Shown here: piece after piece, positions 1 through 7,215 of the stretch
How the letters are laid out: every line of letters starts with the position of its first letter
Numbering within the stretch: position 1 is the first letter of the stretch
NCBI GenBank assembly: GCA_036653715.1
Contig: JAVVTL010000010.1
Location: 1 to 33,072 of the forward strand
Source: Scatomorpha sp036653715
GTDB taxonomy: Bacteria > Bacillota > Clostridia > Oscillospirales > Oscillospiraceae
Length of the DNA stretch: 33,072 bases
Direction: 5' to 3'
Translations under genes and position numbers: made by a program
The notes under the pieces: model-generated
Seen by the model: only the letters and a program-made list of their open reading frames with translations
Told to the model about the DNA's origin: nothing
Databases searched by the model: none

Positions 1-7
1 TTTCGTA

Positions 8-34
8 TATAGGGGGGATGAAATCCCCCCTATA
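8..34 (-). terminator. Intrinsic terminator of the CobW pair
   Basis: A 12 bp perfect stem (8-19 with 23-34) with a GAA loop and six G:C pairs in its core lies 3 bases beyond the stop codon of the minus-strand gene ending at 37. The window edge cuts off most of the tract where the T-run would be, so only the stem can be judged. Confidence 0.7.
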
Positions 35-36
35 CT

Positions 37-990
37 TCAATAAAACGTAGATACAACCTCTTTGGGTGGTTCGGCGGGGGAGACGGAGACGGCGGTGAGG
101 ACGGGGCCGCGGCGGCCGTAGGCCTTGTGGTGCTTATAGTCCATCTTGGCGGTGAGGCACACCCAGCTGTCGTTCGGGAGCTTGTCCGAATCGGGCCAGT
201 TGCAGATGAAGCCGGCAAACTGTATGTCCGCCTCGCAGCAGGTCATGACCTGCCGCCCGATGATGAAGCAGCCGGTCTGCAAGCCCTTGCGCCGCAGTGC
301 GCGCGCGGTCAGACGCACGGTTTTGCCGACATATTTCTTCGGCTCCTCGGACGCGTCGCGATACCAGAGCGCGTAGTCGCCGTCGGCAATATCAATAATC
401 GGTGCGGTAATGTCGAAGGGAAGCGGGTCTTCAATCTCGTCATATTCGACCTTGCCGCCGCACTCATAGGCGATATCCGTTCTGCGTGAGGCGCCGCGGA
501 CGACCTTGTGAAATTCCGCCTTGTCCAAATCGGGGCGGAAGCGGTTGAAGACGACAAGCTCGCAGCTTTTGAGCTTGTCATAGCAGAGCTGGCGCATGTT
601 GGCGTTATAGCTGAGAAAGGTGCCGGCGTCCGCAAACATGAACTCCTGCGCGACAATCCAGCCCTCGGGCAAAACGTTATAGAGGGTGTCGAGCGTCCAC
701 ATGCCGTTATACTCGACGACGACGCGCTCCGCGCCGGCGGCCTTGAGCCATGCCTCAAGGTGCGGGGCGGTAAGCTCCGACTCCTCGCTCACAAGCTTGA
801 GAGTGACGTTCCTGCCGGAAAATTGCTCGGGCGCATATTCCTCGACGCCTTCCTCGCAGACAAGAAGCAGGGTTTTCTCGCCGGCGTTGAAGCGCTTGTC
901 CTCAAGCGTCTCCTGAATGAACCTTGTCTTGCCGGACTCGAGAAAGCCGGTGAAAAGATAAACGGGTATTTGAATGGTTTTATCAGCCAA
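37..990 (-). CDS. CobW-like P-loop GTPase fused to a YcgQ/DUF1980-like domain
   Basis: The 317-residue protein has two parts. The N-terminal part is a COG0523/CobW-type P-loop domain: the Walker A motif GFLESGKT is at residues 15-22 and a VVVEYNGMW segment stands where CobW proteins have the EPSG motif. It is divergent: there is no CxCC metal motif, CEEG replaces the usual NEFG, and the base-recognition NKxD is replaced by FNRF. The C-terminal ~120 residues, with YVGKTVRL and MTCCEADIQFAGF, resemble the C-terminal domain of the TIGR03943/YcgQ (DUF1980) family, whose members pair with YcgR-type permeases. The start is a TTG at 990, about 10 bases after AAGGAG, overlapping the stop of the preceding GTPase by 8 bases, so the two are translationally coupled. 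Function is inferred only: a metal-homeostasis GTPase. No permease gene is visible nearby. Confidence 0.75.
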   Translation of the reverse strand: MADKTIQIPVYLFTGFLESGKTRFIQETLEDKRFNAGEKTLLLVCEEGVEEYAPEQFSGRNVTLKLVSEESELTAPHLEAWLKAAGAERVVVEYNGMWTLDTLYNVLPEGWIVAQEFMFADAGTFLSYNANMRQLCYDKLKSCELVVFNRFRPDLDKAEFHKVVRGASRRTDIAYECGGKVEYDEIEDPLPFDITAPIIDIADGDYALWYRDASEEPKKYVGKTVRLTARALRRKGLQTGCFIIGRQVMTCCEADIQFAGFICNWPDSDKLPNDSWVCLTAKMDYKHHKAYGRRGPVLTAVSVSPAEPPKEVVSTFY

Positions 991-2128
991 CCTTGAACAG
1001 CTCCTTAAGTGCGTTTTCCTGAAGTCCGGAGCCTATGACGCAGAGACGTCCCGTGGCTCCCGCCGCGCCTCGGCGCAGCTCGTGCTCGCCGGGAACGAGG
1101 TCAAAGTGTATCCAGCTCTCGCCGTCGGCGGCATCTACAAAGCCCTTGGCGCGGATGACCTGGCCGTATTTTCCGCCGTCCAGCGCGGAGAGAATTGAGC
1201 GTATCTCGGCCTCGGTGAATTTGCGCGGCGTCTCGACGCCCCAGCTCACAAAGACCTCGTCGGCATCGTGCCCGTGATGATGGTGGTGATGCTCNNNNNN
1301 NNNNNNNNNNNNNNNNNNNNNNNNNNNNNNNNNNNNNNNNNNNNNNNNNNNNNNNNNNNNNNNNNNNNNNNNNNNNNNNNNNNNNNNNNNNNNNTCATGC
1401 TCGTCGTGGTGGTGACCGCAGGAGCAGACGCCGTGCTCGTCGTGCTCGTGATGGTGGTCGTGACCGCAGGAGCACTCGTCGTCATCGTCATCGTCGACTT
1501 CCTCCGCAAGACGGCGAAGCTCCGCCGCGAGGGTGTCGGTCTTTTCCATGGTTTCGCGCAGAAGCTTGCCGTCAAGCGTGTCCCATGGGGTGGTGACGAT
1601 GGTGGCGTCCGCGTTGTGCTCGCGCAGGAGCGCGACGACGCCCTCAAGCTTCTCGCCGCTCATGCCCGACGTGCGGGAGAGGACGAGCGTGCCGGCGTTC
1701 TCGACCTGGTCGCACCAGAACTCGCCGAAGTTTTTCATGTACATCTTGGCGCGGGAGGCGTCCACAACCGCGGTGAAGCTGCCGGGCTGAAGCTCGGGGT
1801 CGCCGAGGCCCTGAACGGCGCGGATAACGTCGGACAGCTTGCCGACGCCGGAGGGCTCGATGAGGATGCGGTCGGGCGCGAAGTCCGCCTTGACCTTGAG
1901 CAGTGCCTTGGCAAAATCGCCGACGAGGCTGCAGCAGATGCAGCCCGAGCTCATTTCGGTTATCTCGACGCCTGCGTCCTTGAGGAAGCCGCCGTCCACG
2001 GCTATCTCGCCGAACTCGTTTTCAATGAGCACAAGCTTCTCGCCGACATACGCCTCGGCAATAAGCTTTTTTATGAGAGTGGTCTTGCCCGCACCCAAAA
2101 AGCCCGAAAATATATCGATTTTTGTCAT
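983..2128 (-). CDS. COG0523/CobW family metallochaperone-like GTPase, Cys/His-rich
   Basis: This is a CobW-family G3E GTPase. Visible motifs are Walker A GFLGAGKTT (residues 9-17), ENEFGEIAVD (36-45), the GCICC metal-binding motif (62-66), and EPSGVGKLSD. The usual NKxD is replaced by LSRTS. Between the G domain and the C-terminal CobW_C domain lies an acidic then Cys/His-rich linker with at least two CSCGH repeats followed by runs of H and HDEH. An assembly gap (1295-1394) sits inside this linker, so the true protein length is unknown; the reading frame is the same on both sides. The start is ATG 2128 with GGGAG about 8 bases upstream. Known family members insert or buffer zinc, cobalt or nickel; the His-rich linker favours zinc or nickel. 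It is first in a two-gene operon with the CobW fusion gene. Confidence 0.88.
   Translation of the reverse strand: MTKIDIFSGFLGAGKTTLIKKLIAEAYVGEKLVLIENEFGEIAVDGGFLKDAGVEITEMSSGCICCSLVGDFAKALLKVKADFAPDRILIEPSGVGKLSDVIRAVQGLGDPELQPGSFTAVVDASRAKMYMKNFGEFWCDQVENAGTLVLSRTSGMSGEKLEGVVALLREHNADATIVTTPWDTLDGKLLRETMEKTDTLAAELRRLAEEVDDDDDDECSCGHDHHHEHDEHGVCSCGHHHDEHXXXXXXXXXXXXXXXXXXXXXXXXXXXXXXXXXXEHHHHHHGHDADEVFVSWGVETPRKFTEAEIRSILSALDGGKYGQVIRAKGFVDAADGESWIHFDLVPGEHELRRGAAGATGRLCVIGSGLQENALKELFKVG
1295..1394. other. Assembly gap of 100 N inside the His-rich linker
   Basis: A run of exactly 100 N, a conventional placeholder size, interrupts the repeated Cys/His codons of the CobW gene. The flanks contain near-identical tandem segments (around 1410-1433 and 1453-1478), which probably broke the assembly. 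The real number of repeats is not known. Confidence 0.95.
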
Positions 2129-2151
2129 TTGATACGCTCCCTTTTAGCAGA

Positions 2152-2180
2152 TTGAATATTTGCATAAATTTTGATATACT
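2152..2180 (+). promoter_or_regulatory. Sigma-A type promoter for the GH3 lipoprotein gene
   Basis: TTGAAT at 2152-2157 and TATACT at 2175-2180 are separated by 17 bases, a good vegetative promoter, leaving a leader of about 55 bases. A short inverted repeat AATAC-N7-GTATT (2196-2212) lies just downstream and could be an operator or chance. Confidence 0.5.
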
Positions 2181-2241
2181 AACTGCAAAAGCATTAATAC
2201 AATCATAGTATTCTATCACCAATAGTCAAGAGGGTCAATAA

Positions 2242-3399
2242 ATGAAACGAAACTCGCTGAGGCATATTCTCGTATTTCTTGCGGCGGCGCTTCTGCTCTC
2301 CGCCTGCGGTGAAAAAGCGACGCCCGTAAGCCCCGCGCCCGCCGTGCCGACGGCGACGGCGGAGCCGCTGAAGCTTCGTGCGGAGGCGCTGCTCGGCGGC
2401 ATGACCCGGAGAGAAAAGCTCTGCCAGCTCCTTATTGTCCGCCCCGAGGCGCTGACGGGCGAGACGCCCGTGACCTCCGCCGATGAAAAGACGGGGGCGG
2501 CGCTCGAAAAATGGCCCGTGGGCGGCATTATATATTCTCTTGACAACCTCGTGAGCCGCGAGCAGACGGCGGCGATGACAGACGGCGCGGAAAACTTCTC
2601 GCGCCTCGGCCTTTTCATCTGCGCGGACGAGGAGGGCGGCAACGTCGGCAGGCTCATGTATAAGCTCGGCACGACATGGGTCAATCCGATGTTCACCTAC
2701 AGGAGCGAGGGGGCGGACGCCGCCTACCGAAACGCCCTCACCATCGGTCGGGATATGCGCGCCTGCCGCTTCAACACCGACTTTGCGCCCGTGGCGGATG
2801 TGTGGACGAATCCCGAAAACAAGGTCATAGGCGACAGGGCATATTCCGACGATTTCGGAGAGGCGGCAGAGCTTGTCGCCGCCGCCGTGCGCGGCTTTGC
2901 GGAGGCGGGGGTAATCTCCTGCGTGAAGCATTTTCCGGGACACGGCTGCACGGTGGCGGACACGCACGACGGCGCAGCCGTCTCCGACAGAACGCTTGCG
3001 CAGCTGCGCGAGGGGGAGCTGCTCCCGTTTATATCGGGCATTGAGGCGGGGGCGGACATGGTCATGATAGGGCATTTTTCCGTCCCCGCGCTTGACAGCG
3101 CGCCGGCCTCAATGTCCGCCGCCGTTGTCACCGAGCTTCTGCGCGGCGAGCTTCAATACGACGGCGTCGTGGTGACGGACGGCCTCGAGATGGGCGCGCT
3201 CTCCGCCTACACGGACGGGGAAAAGTGCGTCAAATGCCTCTCGGCGGGCTGTGACCTGCTGCTCGGCGTCGCGGATATACAGGGCTCGATAGATGCGCTG
3301 GAGCGGGCGCTTCTTGACGGCGTCCTGACCGAAGGGCGCATTGACGAGAGCGTCCTGCGCGTCCTGACGCTAAAGCTGCGGCGCGGGATAACAGAATAA
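2242..3399 (+). CDS. Glycoside hydrolase family 3 lipoprotein, NagZ-like beta-N-acetylhexosaminidase
   Basis: The 385-residue protein starts with a lipoprotein signal: a basic n-region, a hydrophobic stretch and the lipobox LSAC with the lipidated Cys at residue 22. A Pro/Thr-rich linker follows, then a single GH3 TIM barrel. Catalytic features are the KHFPGHG motif (229-235), the Asp-His pair in ADTHDGAA (D240, H242) that acts as acid/base in NagZ-type enzymes, and the nucleophile D313 in VVTDGLEMGA. The protein ends after the barrel, as in single-domain NagZ rather than two-domain beta-glucosidases. It probably removes N-acetylglucosamine from muropeptides or similar glycans at the outer membrane face, in cell-wall turnover. 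An AGAGGG ribosome site precedes ATG 2242. It is monocistronic, divergent from the CobW pair. Confidence 0.88.
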   Translation: MKRNSLRHILVFLAAALLLSACGEKATPVSPAPAVPTATAEPLKLRAEALLGGMTRREKLCQLLIVRPEALTGETPVTSADEKTGAALEKWPVGGIIYSLDNLVSREQTAAMTDGAENFSRLGLFICADEEGGNVGRLMYKLGTTWVNPMFTYRSEGADAAYRNALTIGRDMRACRFNTDFAPVADVWTNPENKVIGDRAYSDDFGEAAELVAAAVRGFAEAGVISCVKHFPGHGCTVADTHDGAAVSDRTLAQLREGELLPFISGIEAGADMVMIGHFSVPALDSAPASMSAAVVTELLRGELQYDGVVVTDGLEMGALSAYTDGEKCVKCLSAGCDLLLGVADIQGSIDALERALLDGVLTEGRIDESVLRVLTLKLRRGITE

Positions 3400-3406
3400 A
3401 AAAATT

Positions 3407-3437
3407 CCTCCCCTCGGGCATTTGACCCGTGGGGAGG
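3407..3437. terminator. Bidirectional intrinsic terminator
   Basis: A stem of 7 + 4 bp with one T-T mismatch (3407-3418 with 3426-3437) has a 7-base loop. It is flanked by a run of A on the left (3398-3404) and T-rich sequence on the right, so it can end transcripts of both convergent genes, the GH3 lipoprotein and the CDF transporter. Confidence 0.85.
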
Positions 3438-3444
3438 TTTGGTT

Positions 3445-4611
3445 TTATATATAGGGCTTGTCGATGTTCACCTTCGGGTGTGAATTTTCCCAGAGGGCGT
3501 GAACGACGTCCTCAAGCTGCTTTTTGACGACGTCGTCGTTCAGACCGGAGTCGAGCGGGAGGACTGCGTCGAAAATGACGTTTGTGTGCGTGGGGCCGTC
3601 CACAATGCGGAAGTCGTGGATGGTTATGCGCGGGTCTACGCCCAAAGCCGCCTCCATGAGAACATGGCGCATATTGTTAATTTTGTCGTCATCGGTGCTG
3701 ATGGGGTCCATGTGTATGACGGCCTTGCAGCCGAGCTTATGAAAAAGCTCGTACTCGGCGGTGTCGATGGCGTCGTGCAGGGCGTATATGTCGCCGTCTC
3801 CCGGGACCTCGGCGTGGAGGCTTATCATGCGGCGGCCGGGGCCGTAGTCGTGGACGACGAGGTCGTGGATATTCACAATCTCGGGGTGAGACATGACAAT
3901 GTCGTCAATCGCTTGGACGAATTCGGGGTCAGGCGGGTTGCCAAGGAGGGGGCTGAGGGTTTCCTTCGCGGCGGCGAAGCCGGAATAGATGATAAAGAGC
4001 GCGACGGCGGCACCGCCCCAGCCGTCAAGGTTCACGCCCGAGAAACGATAGATGAGCGAGCAGATAAGGACGACAGAGGTGGCGACACAGTCGGAGATGC
4101 TGTCCATGGCGGTGGCGTCCATGGCGGGGGAGTTAATTTTTTTGCCGACGCTGCGGTTATAGACGAACATATAGCCCTTGACTAAAATCGAGACGCAGAG
4201 AATGAGTATGGAGAGCAGCCCAGTCTCCATGGCGGCGGGGGCGAGAATTTTGTCGAGTGAGCCGCGCCCAAGCTCAAAGCCCACGACAACGATGATGATG
4301 GAGACGACAACGCCGGAGAGATATTCAATCCGCCCGTGGCCGAAGGGATGCTGATAGTCCGGCTTTGCGGCGGCAAGACGGAAGCCGAGCAGCGTCACGA
4401 CGGAGGAGCCGGCGTCCGAGAGGTTGTTGAAAGCGTCGGCAGTGATGGCGATGGAGCCTGACAGAACACCGGCAATATACTTGCCCGCAAAGAGCAAAAG
4501 ATTAAGGAAAATACCGAAAATGCCGCAGAGCATGCCATAGGCGCGGCGAACGCGCTCGTCCGTCACATTTTCGTTGTTTTTTATAAAAATACGCGAGAGC
4601 AGGCCAATCAA
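3445..4611 (-). CDS. Cation diffusion facilitator (CDF) family metal exporter
   Basis: This 388-residue COG0053 protein has six predicted membrane helices followed by a cytoplasmic ferredoxin-like domain. TM2 carries DAFNNLSDAGSS, which places N62 and D66 at the metal-site positions, and TM5 carries DSISD (D-xxx-D). HPFGHGRIEYLSG, typical of the family, follows TM2. The cytoplasmic domain has an additional tail, making the protein longer than the ~300 residues of the minimal form. CDF proteins export divalent metals (zinc, manganese, iron, cobalt) in exchange for protons; the N-xxx-D/D-xxx-D combination does not settle the substrate. The start is TTG 4611, chosen because GGGGTGA lies five bases upstream. 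Proximity to two CobW-type GTPases suggests a local metal-homeostasis theme, but the genes are not co-transcribed. Confidence 0.9.
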   Translation of the reverse strand: MIGLLSRIFIKNNENVTDERVRRAYGMLCGIFGIFLNLLLFAGKYIAGVLSGSIAITADAFNNLSDAGSSVVTLLGFRLAAAKPDYQHPFGHGRIEYLSGVVVSIIIVVVGFELGRGSLDKILAPAAMETGLLSILILCVSILVKGYMFVYNRSVGKKINSPAMDATAMDSISDCVATSVVLICSLIYRFSGVNLDGWGGAAVALFIIYSGFAAAKETLSPLLGNPPDPEFVQAIDDIVMSHPEIVNIHDLVVHDYGPGRRMISLHAEVPGDGDIYALHDAIDTAEYELFHKLGCKAVIHMDPISTDDDKINNMRHVLMEAALGVDPRITIHDFRIVDGPTHTNVIFDAVLPLDSGLNDDVVKKQLEDVVHALWENSHPKVNIDKPYI

Positions 4612-4642
4612 AAAATCACCCCGTTTTTAAGCATTAGCGAGT

Positions 4643-4651
4643 ATTATAGCA
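4643..4651 (-). promoter_or_regulatory. Extended -10 promoter of the CDF gene
   Basis: On the minus strand TGC-TATAAT (extended -10) lies about 32 bases upstream of the TTG start codon. No recognisable -35 hexamer is present, which fits an extended -10 promoter. Confidence 0.55.
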
Positions 4652-4706
4652 CAGAGCGCCTGAATATGATAGCACATTTTTTGTCAGATATGCGGTGTGA
4701 TTCGTC

Positions 4707-4735
4707 TTGACAAGGTGCATCACTTGTATTACTAT
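4707..4735 (+). promoter_or_regulatory. Strong sigma-A promoter of the GntR-ABC operon
   Basis: A consensus TTGACA (4707-4712), a 17-base spacer and TACTAT (4730-4735) give a near-ideal vegetative promoter. The predicted transcript begins about 18 bases before the regulator's ATG. Such a strong promoter would need repression, consistent with the palindrome covering its -10 element. Confidence 0.8.
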
Positions 4736-4746
4736 GAGTAATGCAA
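4724..4746. promoter_or_regulatory. Palindromic operator overlapping the -10 box (probable GntR autoregulation site)
   Basis: The inverted repeat has 10-base arms (TTGTATTACT at 4724-4733 and AGTAATGCAA at 4737-4746) with a 3-base centre. The arms match at 9 of 10 positions. It spans the whole -10 hexamer and the likely transcription start of the downstream YtrA-type regulator. This is where such repressors typically bind; binding itself is inferred. Confidence 0.7.
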
Positions 4747-4759
4747 TGGAGGTGTGGGA

Positions 4760-5140
4760 ATGCTGTTAAAGCTGAACTTCTCCGGCGATACGCCGATATA
4801 TCAGCAGATACGCAATCAAATAGTCGTGGGCATCGCCTCGGGCGAGCTTTCGGCGGGGGAGCGCCTGCCCGCAATCCGCACTTTAGCGGACGAGGCGGGG
4901 GTAAATATGATGACCGTCAACAAGGCCTATGCCATCCTCAAGCAGGAGGGCTACATAAGCTCCGACCGCAGAGCGGGCACTGTGGTGGCGGGCGCGAAGG
5001 GCGGCGCAGTGCTCTCGCGTCAGTCGGAGGAGGCGCTGCGCGTGATAATTTCCGAGGCGAGCCTTGCCGGCATGGACAGAGAGAGCTTTCTTGGGCTGTG
5101 CGAGCGGCTTTTCCTCGAGGGGAGGGGCGAAAATGGATAA
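4760..5140 (+). CDS. GntR family (YtrA subfamily) transcriptional regulator
   Basis: The 126-residue protein consists of an N-terminal winged helix-turn-helix (PIYQQIRNQIVVGIASGEL..., then ERLPAIRTLADEAGVNMMTV as recognition region) and a short helical C-terminus with no ligand-binding domain, as in the YtrA subfamily. ATG 4760 is preferred to the GTG six bases earlier because GGAGG (4748-4752) sits 7 bases before it. YtrA regulators repress operons encoding ABC transporters and respond to cell-wall antibiotics or membrane stress in some Bacillota. Here the gene leads such an operon and the palindrome over its own promoter supports autoregulation. The 3' end overlaps the next gene by 8 bases. 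Confidence 0.92.
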   Translation: MLLKLNFSGDTPIYQQIRNQIVVGIASGELSAGERLPAIRTLADEAGVNMMTVNKAYAILKQEGYISSDRRAGTVVAGAKGGAVLSRQSEEALRVIISEASLAGMDRESFLGLCERLFLEGRGENG

Positions 5141-6509
5141 ATTCTTCGGACTTTTGATGTATGCCATAATGCTGCCCGTGCTCATTATAATAGGCGTGGT
5201 GCTGGCAAACGAGACAAAGCCCAAGAAGAACATCATACTGGGCGTGACCATGCCCTATGAGGCGCGTACCGACGTGCAGGTCGCGGAGATATGCGCGGCA
5301 TTTCGCCGCCGCGTCCGCCTTTGGACGATATTCGCGGCGATTATGGGCGTGCCGATGCTGTTCCTGCCTTGGTTTTCCGTGCAGCTCACTGTGTTTATTG
5401 TTTGGACGATGATTGTCATAGTCGTGCCGAACCTGTTTTATATAAAGGCAAATCTTGCACTCAAGGCGCTCAAAAAGGCCCGCGGCTGGTTCGCGCCCTC
5501 GGGGCGCACGGAGACGTGGGTGGACATGGGCGTCGCCGTGCGGGAGCATAAGCCGCTCTCGCAGTGGCTATTCGTGCCGCCGCTCATCATAAGCCTCATC
5601 CCCGTAGTCCTCGCGCTGACGACGCATAAGAGCGAGCAGACAACGGCTTGGGTGATTCTCGGCCTCTCCTTTGCGGGGACGGTGCTGATGAGCTGGCTCA
5701 TATATCCCATCATCTTCCGCCTGCGGACGGACGTCGTCGGCTCCGACACAAGCGTGAACGCCGCGCTGACAAACGTGCGCCGCGTGAATTGGGGCAGGGC
5801 GTGGATATATATCGCGTGGACGACGGCGCTGCTCGGGCTTTTCGCCTGGCTCCTTAGGGACAGCGGGGCGTGGCAGCTTATCATCATGTGCCTCTATACG
5901 CTTGTGCTCACGGGGCTTTGCGTGTGGACGGAGCTTGGCGTCCGCCGCTCGCAGGAGGAGCTGACAGCCGCCTCCGGCGAATATATAGACGAGGACGAGA
6001 ACTGGCCGCTCGGCATGTTCTACTATAACCCCAACGACAGGCACCTGACGGTGAACGACAGGGTAGGCATGAACATGTCCGTAAATATGGCGCGCCCGCT
6101 CGGGAAAATCCTGATGGGCGCGGTGGCGCTGCTGCTTGTCGCAATGCCGTTTTTGGGCGTTTGGATGATGGGCATAGAGTTCTCGCCGCGCAGGGTGGAA
6201 ATAAGCGGGAGCGAAATCGTCGTGACCCACCTGAGCGAGCAATTCTCGCTGTCTCCGGCCGACATAGACTCGGCGGAGCTTATCGAGGAGCTGCCAAAGC
6301 GCTCGCGCATCGTCGGCACGGGCATGGACACGCTCTCGGAGGGCAGGTATTCCATCGAGGGCTACGGCGACTGTATAATCTGTCTCGACCCCACCGAAAG
6401 CCCATATATCGTCCTCAAAACGGATACGGGAATATACATTTTCAACGCGGAGACGCCGGAGGAGACAAGGGCGGACTTTGAGAAAATCAGGAGTGAAACA
6501 AATGCTTAA
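5133..6509 (+). CDS. DUF5808/PH-like domain polytopic membrane protein
   Basis: The 458-residue protein has about eight hydrophobic segments. Helices at the N-terminus, around 70-120, 150-210 and 230-290 are followed by a motif with NWPLGMFYYNPNDRHLTVN, which resembles DUF5808 (consensus with YYNPnD). One more helix and a C-terminal region like a bacterial PH domain follow (DIDSAELIEELPKRSR and FNAETPEE). The start at ATG 5133 has GGAGGGG seven bases upstream and overlaps the GntR gene by 8 bases; any start further upstream would lie deep inside that gene. Such proteins often accompany YtrA-type regulators and ABC transporters in Clostridia. The biochemical role is unknown; a membrane sensor or accessory subunit is an inference. 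Confidence 0.75.
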   Translation: MDKFFGLLMYAIMLPVLIIIGVVLANETKPKKNIILGVTMPYEARTDVQVAEICAAFRRRVRLWTIFAAIMGVPMLFLPWFSVQLTVFIVWTMIVIVVPNLFYIKANLALKALKKARGWFAPSGRTETWVDMGVAVREHKPLSQWLFVPPLIISLIPVVLALTTHKSEQTTAWVILGLSFAGTVLMSWLIYPIIFRLRTDVVGSDTSVNAALTNVRRVNWGRAWIYIAWTTALLGLFAWLLRDSGAWQLIIMCLYTLVLTGLCVWTELGVRRSQEELTAASGEYIDEDENWPLGMFYYNPNDRHLTVNDRVGMNMSVNMARPLGKILMGAVALLLVAMPFLGVWMMGIEFSPRRVEISGSEIVVTHLSEQFSLSPADIDSAELIEELPKRSRIVGTGMDTLSEGRYSIEGYGDCIICLDPTESPYIVLKTDTGIYIFNAETPEETRADFEKIRSETNA

Positions 6510-7212
6510 AATCGAACACCTTACAAAGACCTACGGCGAAAAAAAGGCCGTGGACGACCTCACTCTGCACATAGGCGGCGGAGAGATATTCGGCTTTATC
6601 GGGCATAACGGCGCGGGCAAGACCACGACCATCAAGGCCTGCTGCGGCATACTCGCCTTCGACGGGGGCGAGATATATGTGGACGGCAAGTCCATAAAAA
6701 CAGACCCTCTCGCCTGCAAGCGCGAGATGGCGTATATCCCCGACAACCCGGATTTATACGAGTACATGTCGGGCATAAAATACCTCAATTTCGTCGCGGA
6801 TATATACGGCGTCCCGCAGGCGGAGCGGCAGGAGCGCATCCACCGCTACGCCGGGGAGTTTGAGCTGACGGGCGACCTTGCCCAGCCCATCTCCGCATAT
6901 TCACACGGCATGAAGCAGAAGCTCGCCGTCATCTCCGCGCTCATCCACGAGCCGAGGCTCATCATTATGGACGAGCCCTTCGTCGGCCTCGACCCCATCG
7001 CCTCGCATAAGCTCAAGGGGATAATGCGCGATATCTGCGATAAGGGCGGCGCCATATTCTTTTCCACGCATGTGCTCGAGGTTGCCGAAAAGCTCTGCGA
7101 CCGCGTCGCCATCATAAAAGGCGGCAGGCTCGTCCGCACCGGGAGCATGGACGAGGTTCGCGGCGACAGCTCCCTCGAAAAGGTATTCCTTGAGATGGAA
7201 GGGGAGAAATAA
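6502..7212 (+). CDS. ABC transporter ATP-binding protein
   Basis: This 236-residue nucleotide-binding subunit is complete. It has Walker A GHNGAGKTT (34-42), a degenerate signature YSHGMKQ (133-139) in place of LSGGQ, Walker B LIIMDE (153-158), the D-loop GLDP, and the H-loop in FFSTHVLE. It is of the ABC-2 (drug or lipid exporter) class by sequence style. The start at ATG 6502 follows AGGAG by 8 bases and overlaps the membrane-protein gene by 8 bases. The permease gene starts 3 bases after its stop, so the two form the transporter. The substrate is unknown; the YtrA-type regulator suggests an envelope-stress or peptide efflux role. Confidence 0.93.
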   Translation: MLKIEHLTKTYGEKKAVDDLTLHIGGGEIFGFIGHNGAGKTTTIKACCGILAFDGGEIYVDGKSIKTDPLACKREMAYIPDNPDLYEYMSGIKYLNFVADIYGVPQAERQERIHRYAGEFELTGDLAQPISAYSHGMKQKLAVISALIHEPRLIIMDEPFVGLDPIASHKLKGIMRDICDKGGAIFFSTHVLEVAEKLCDRVAIIKGGRLVRTGSMDEVRGDSSLEKVFLEMEGEK

Positions 7213-7215
7213 ACT

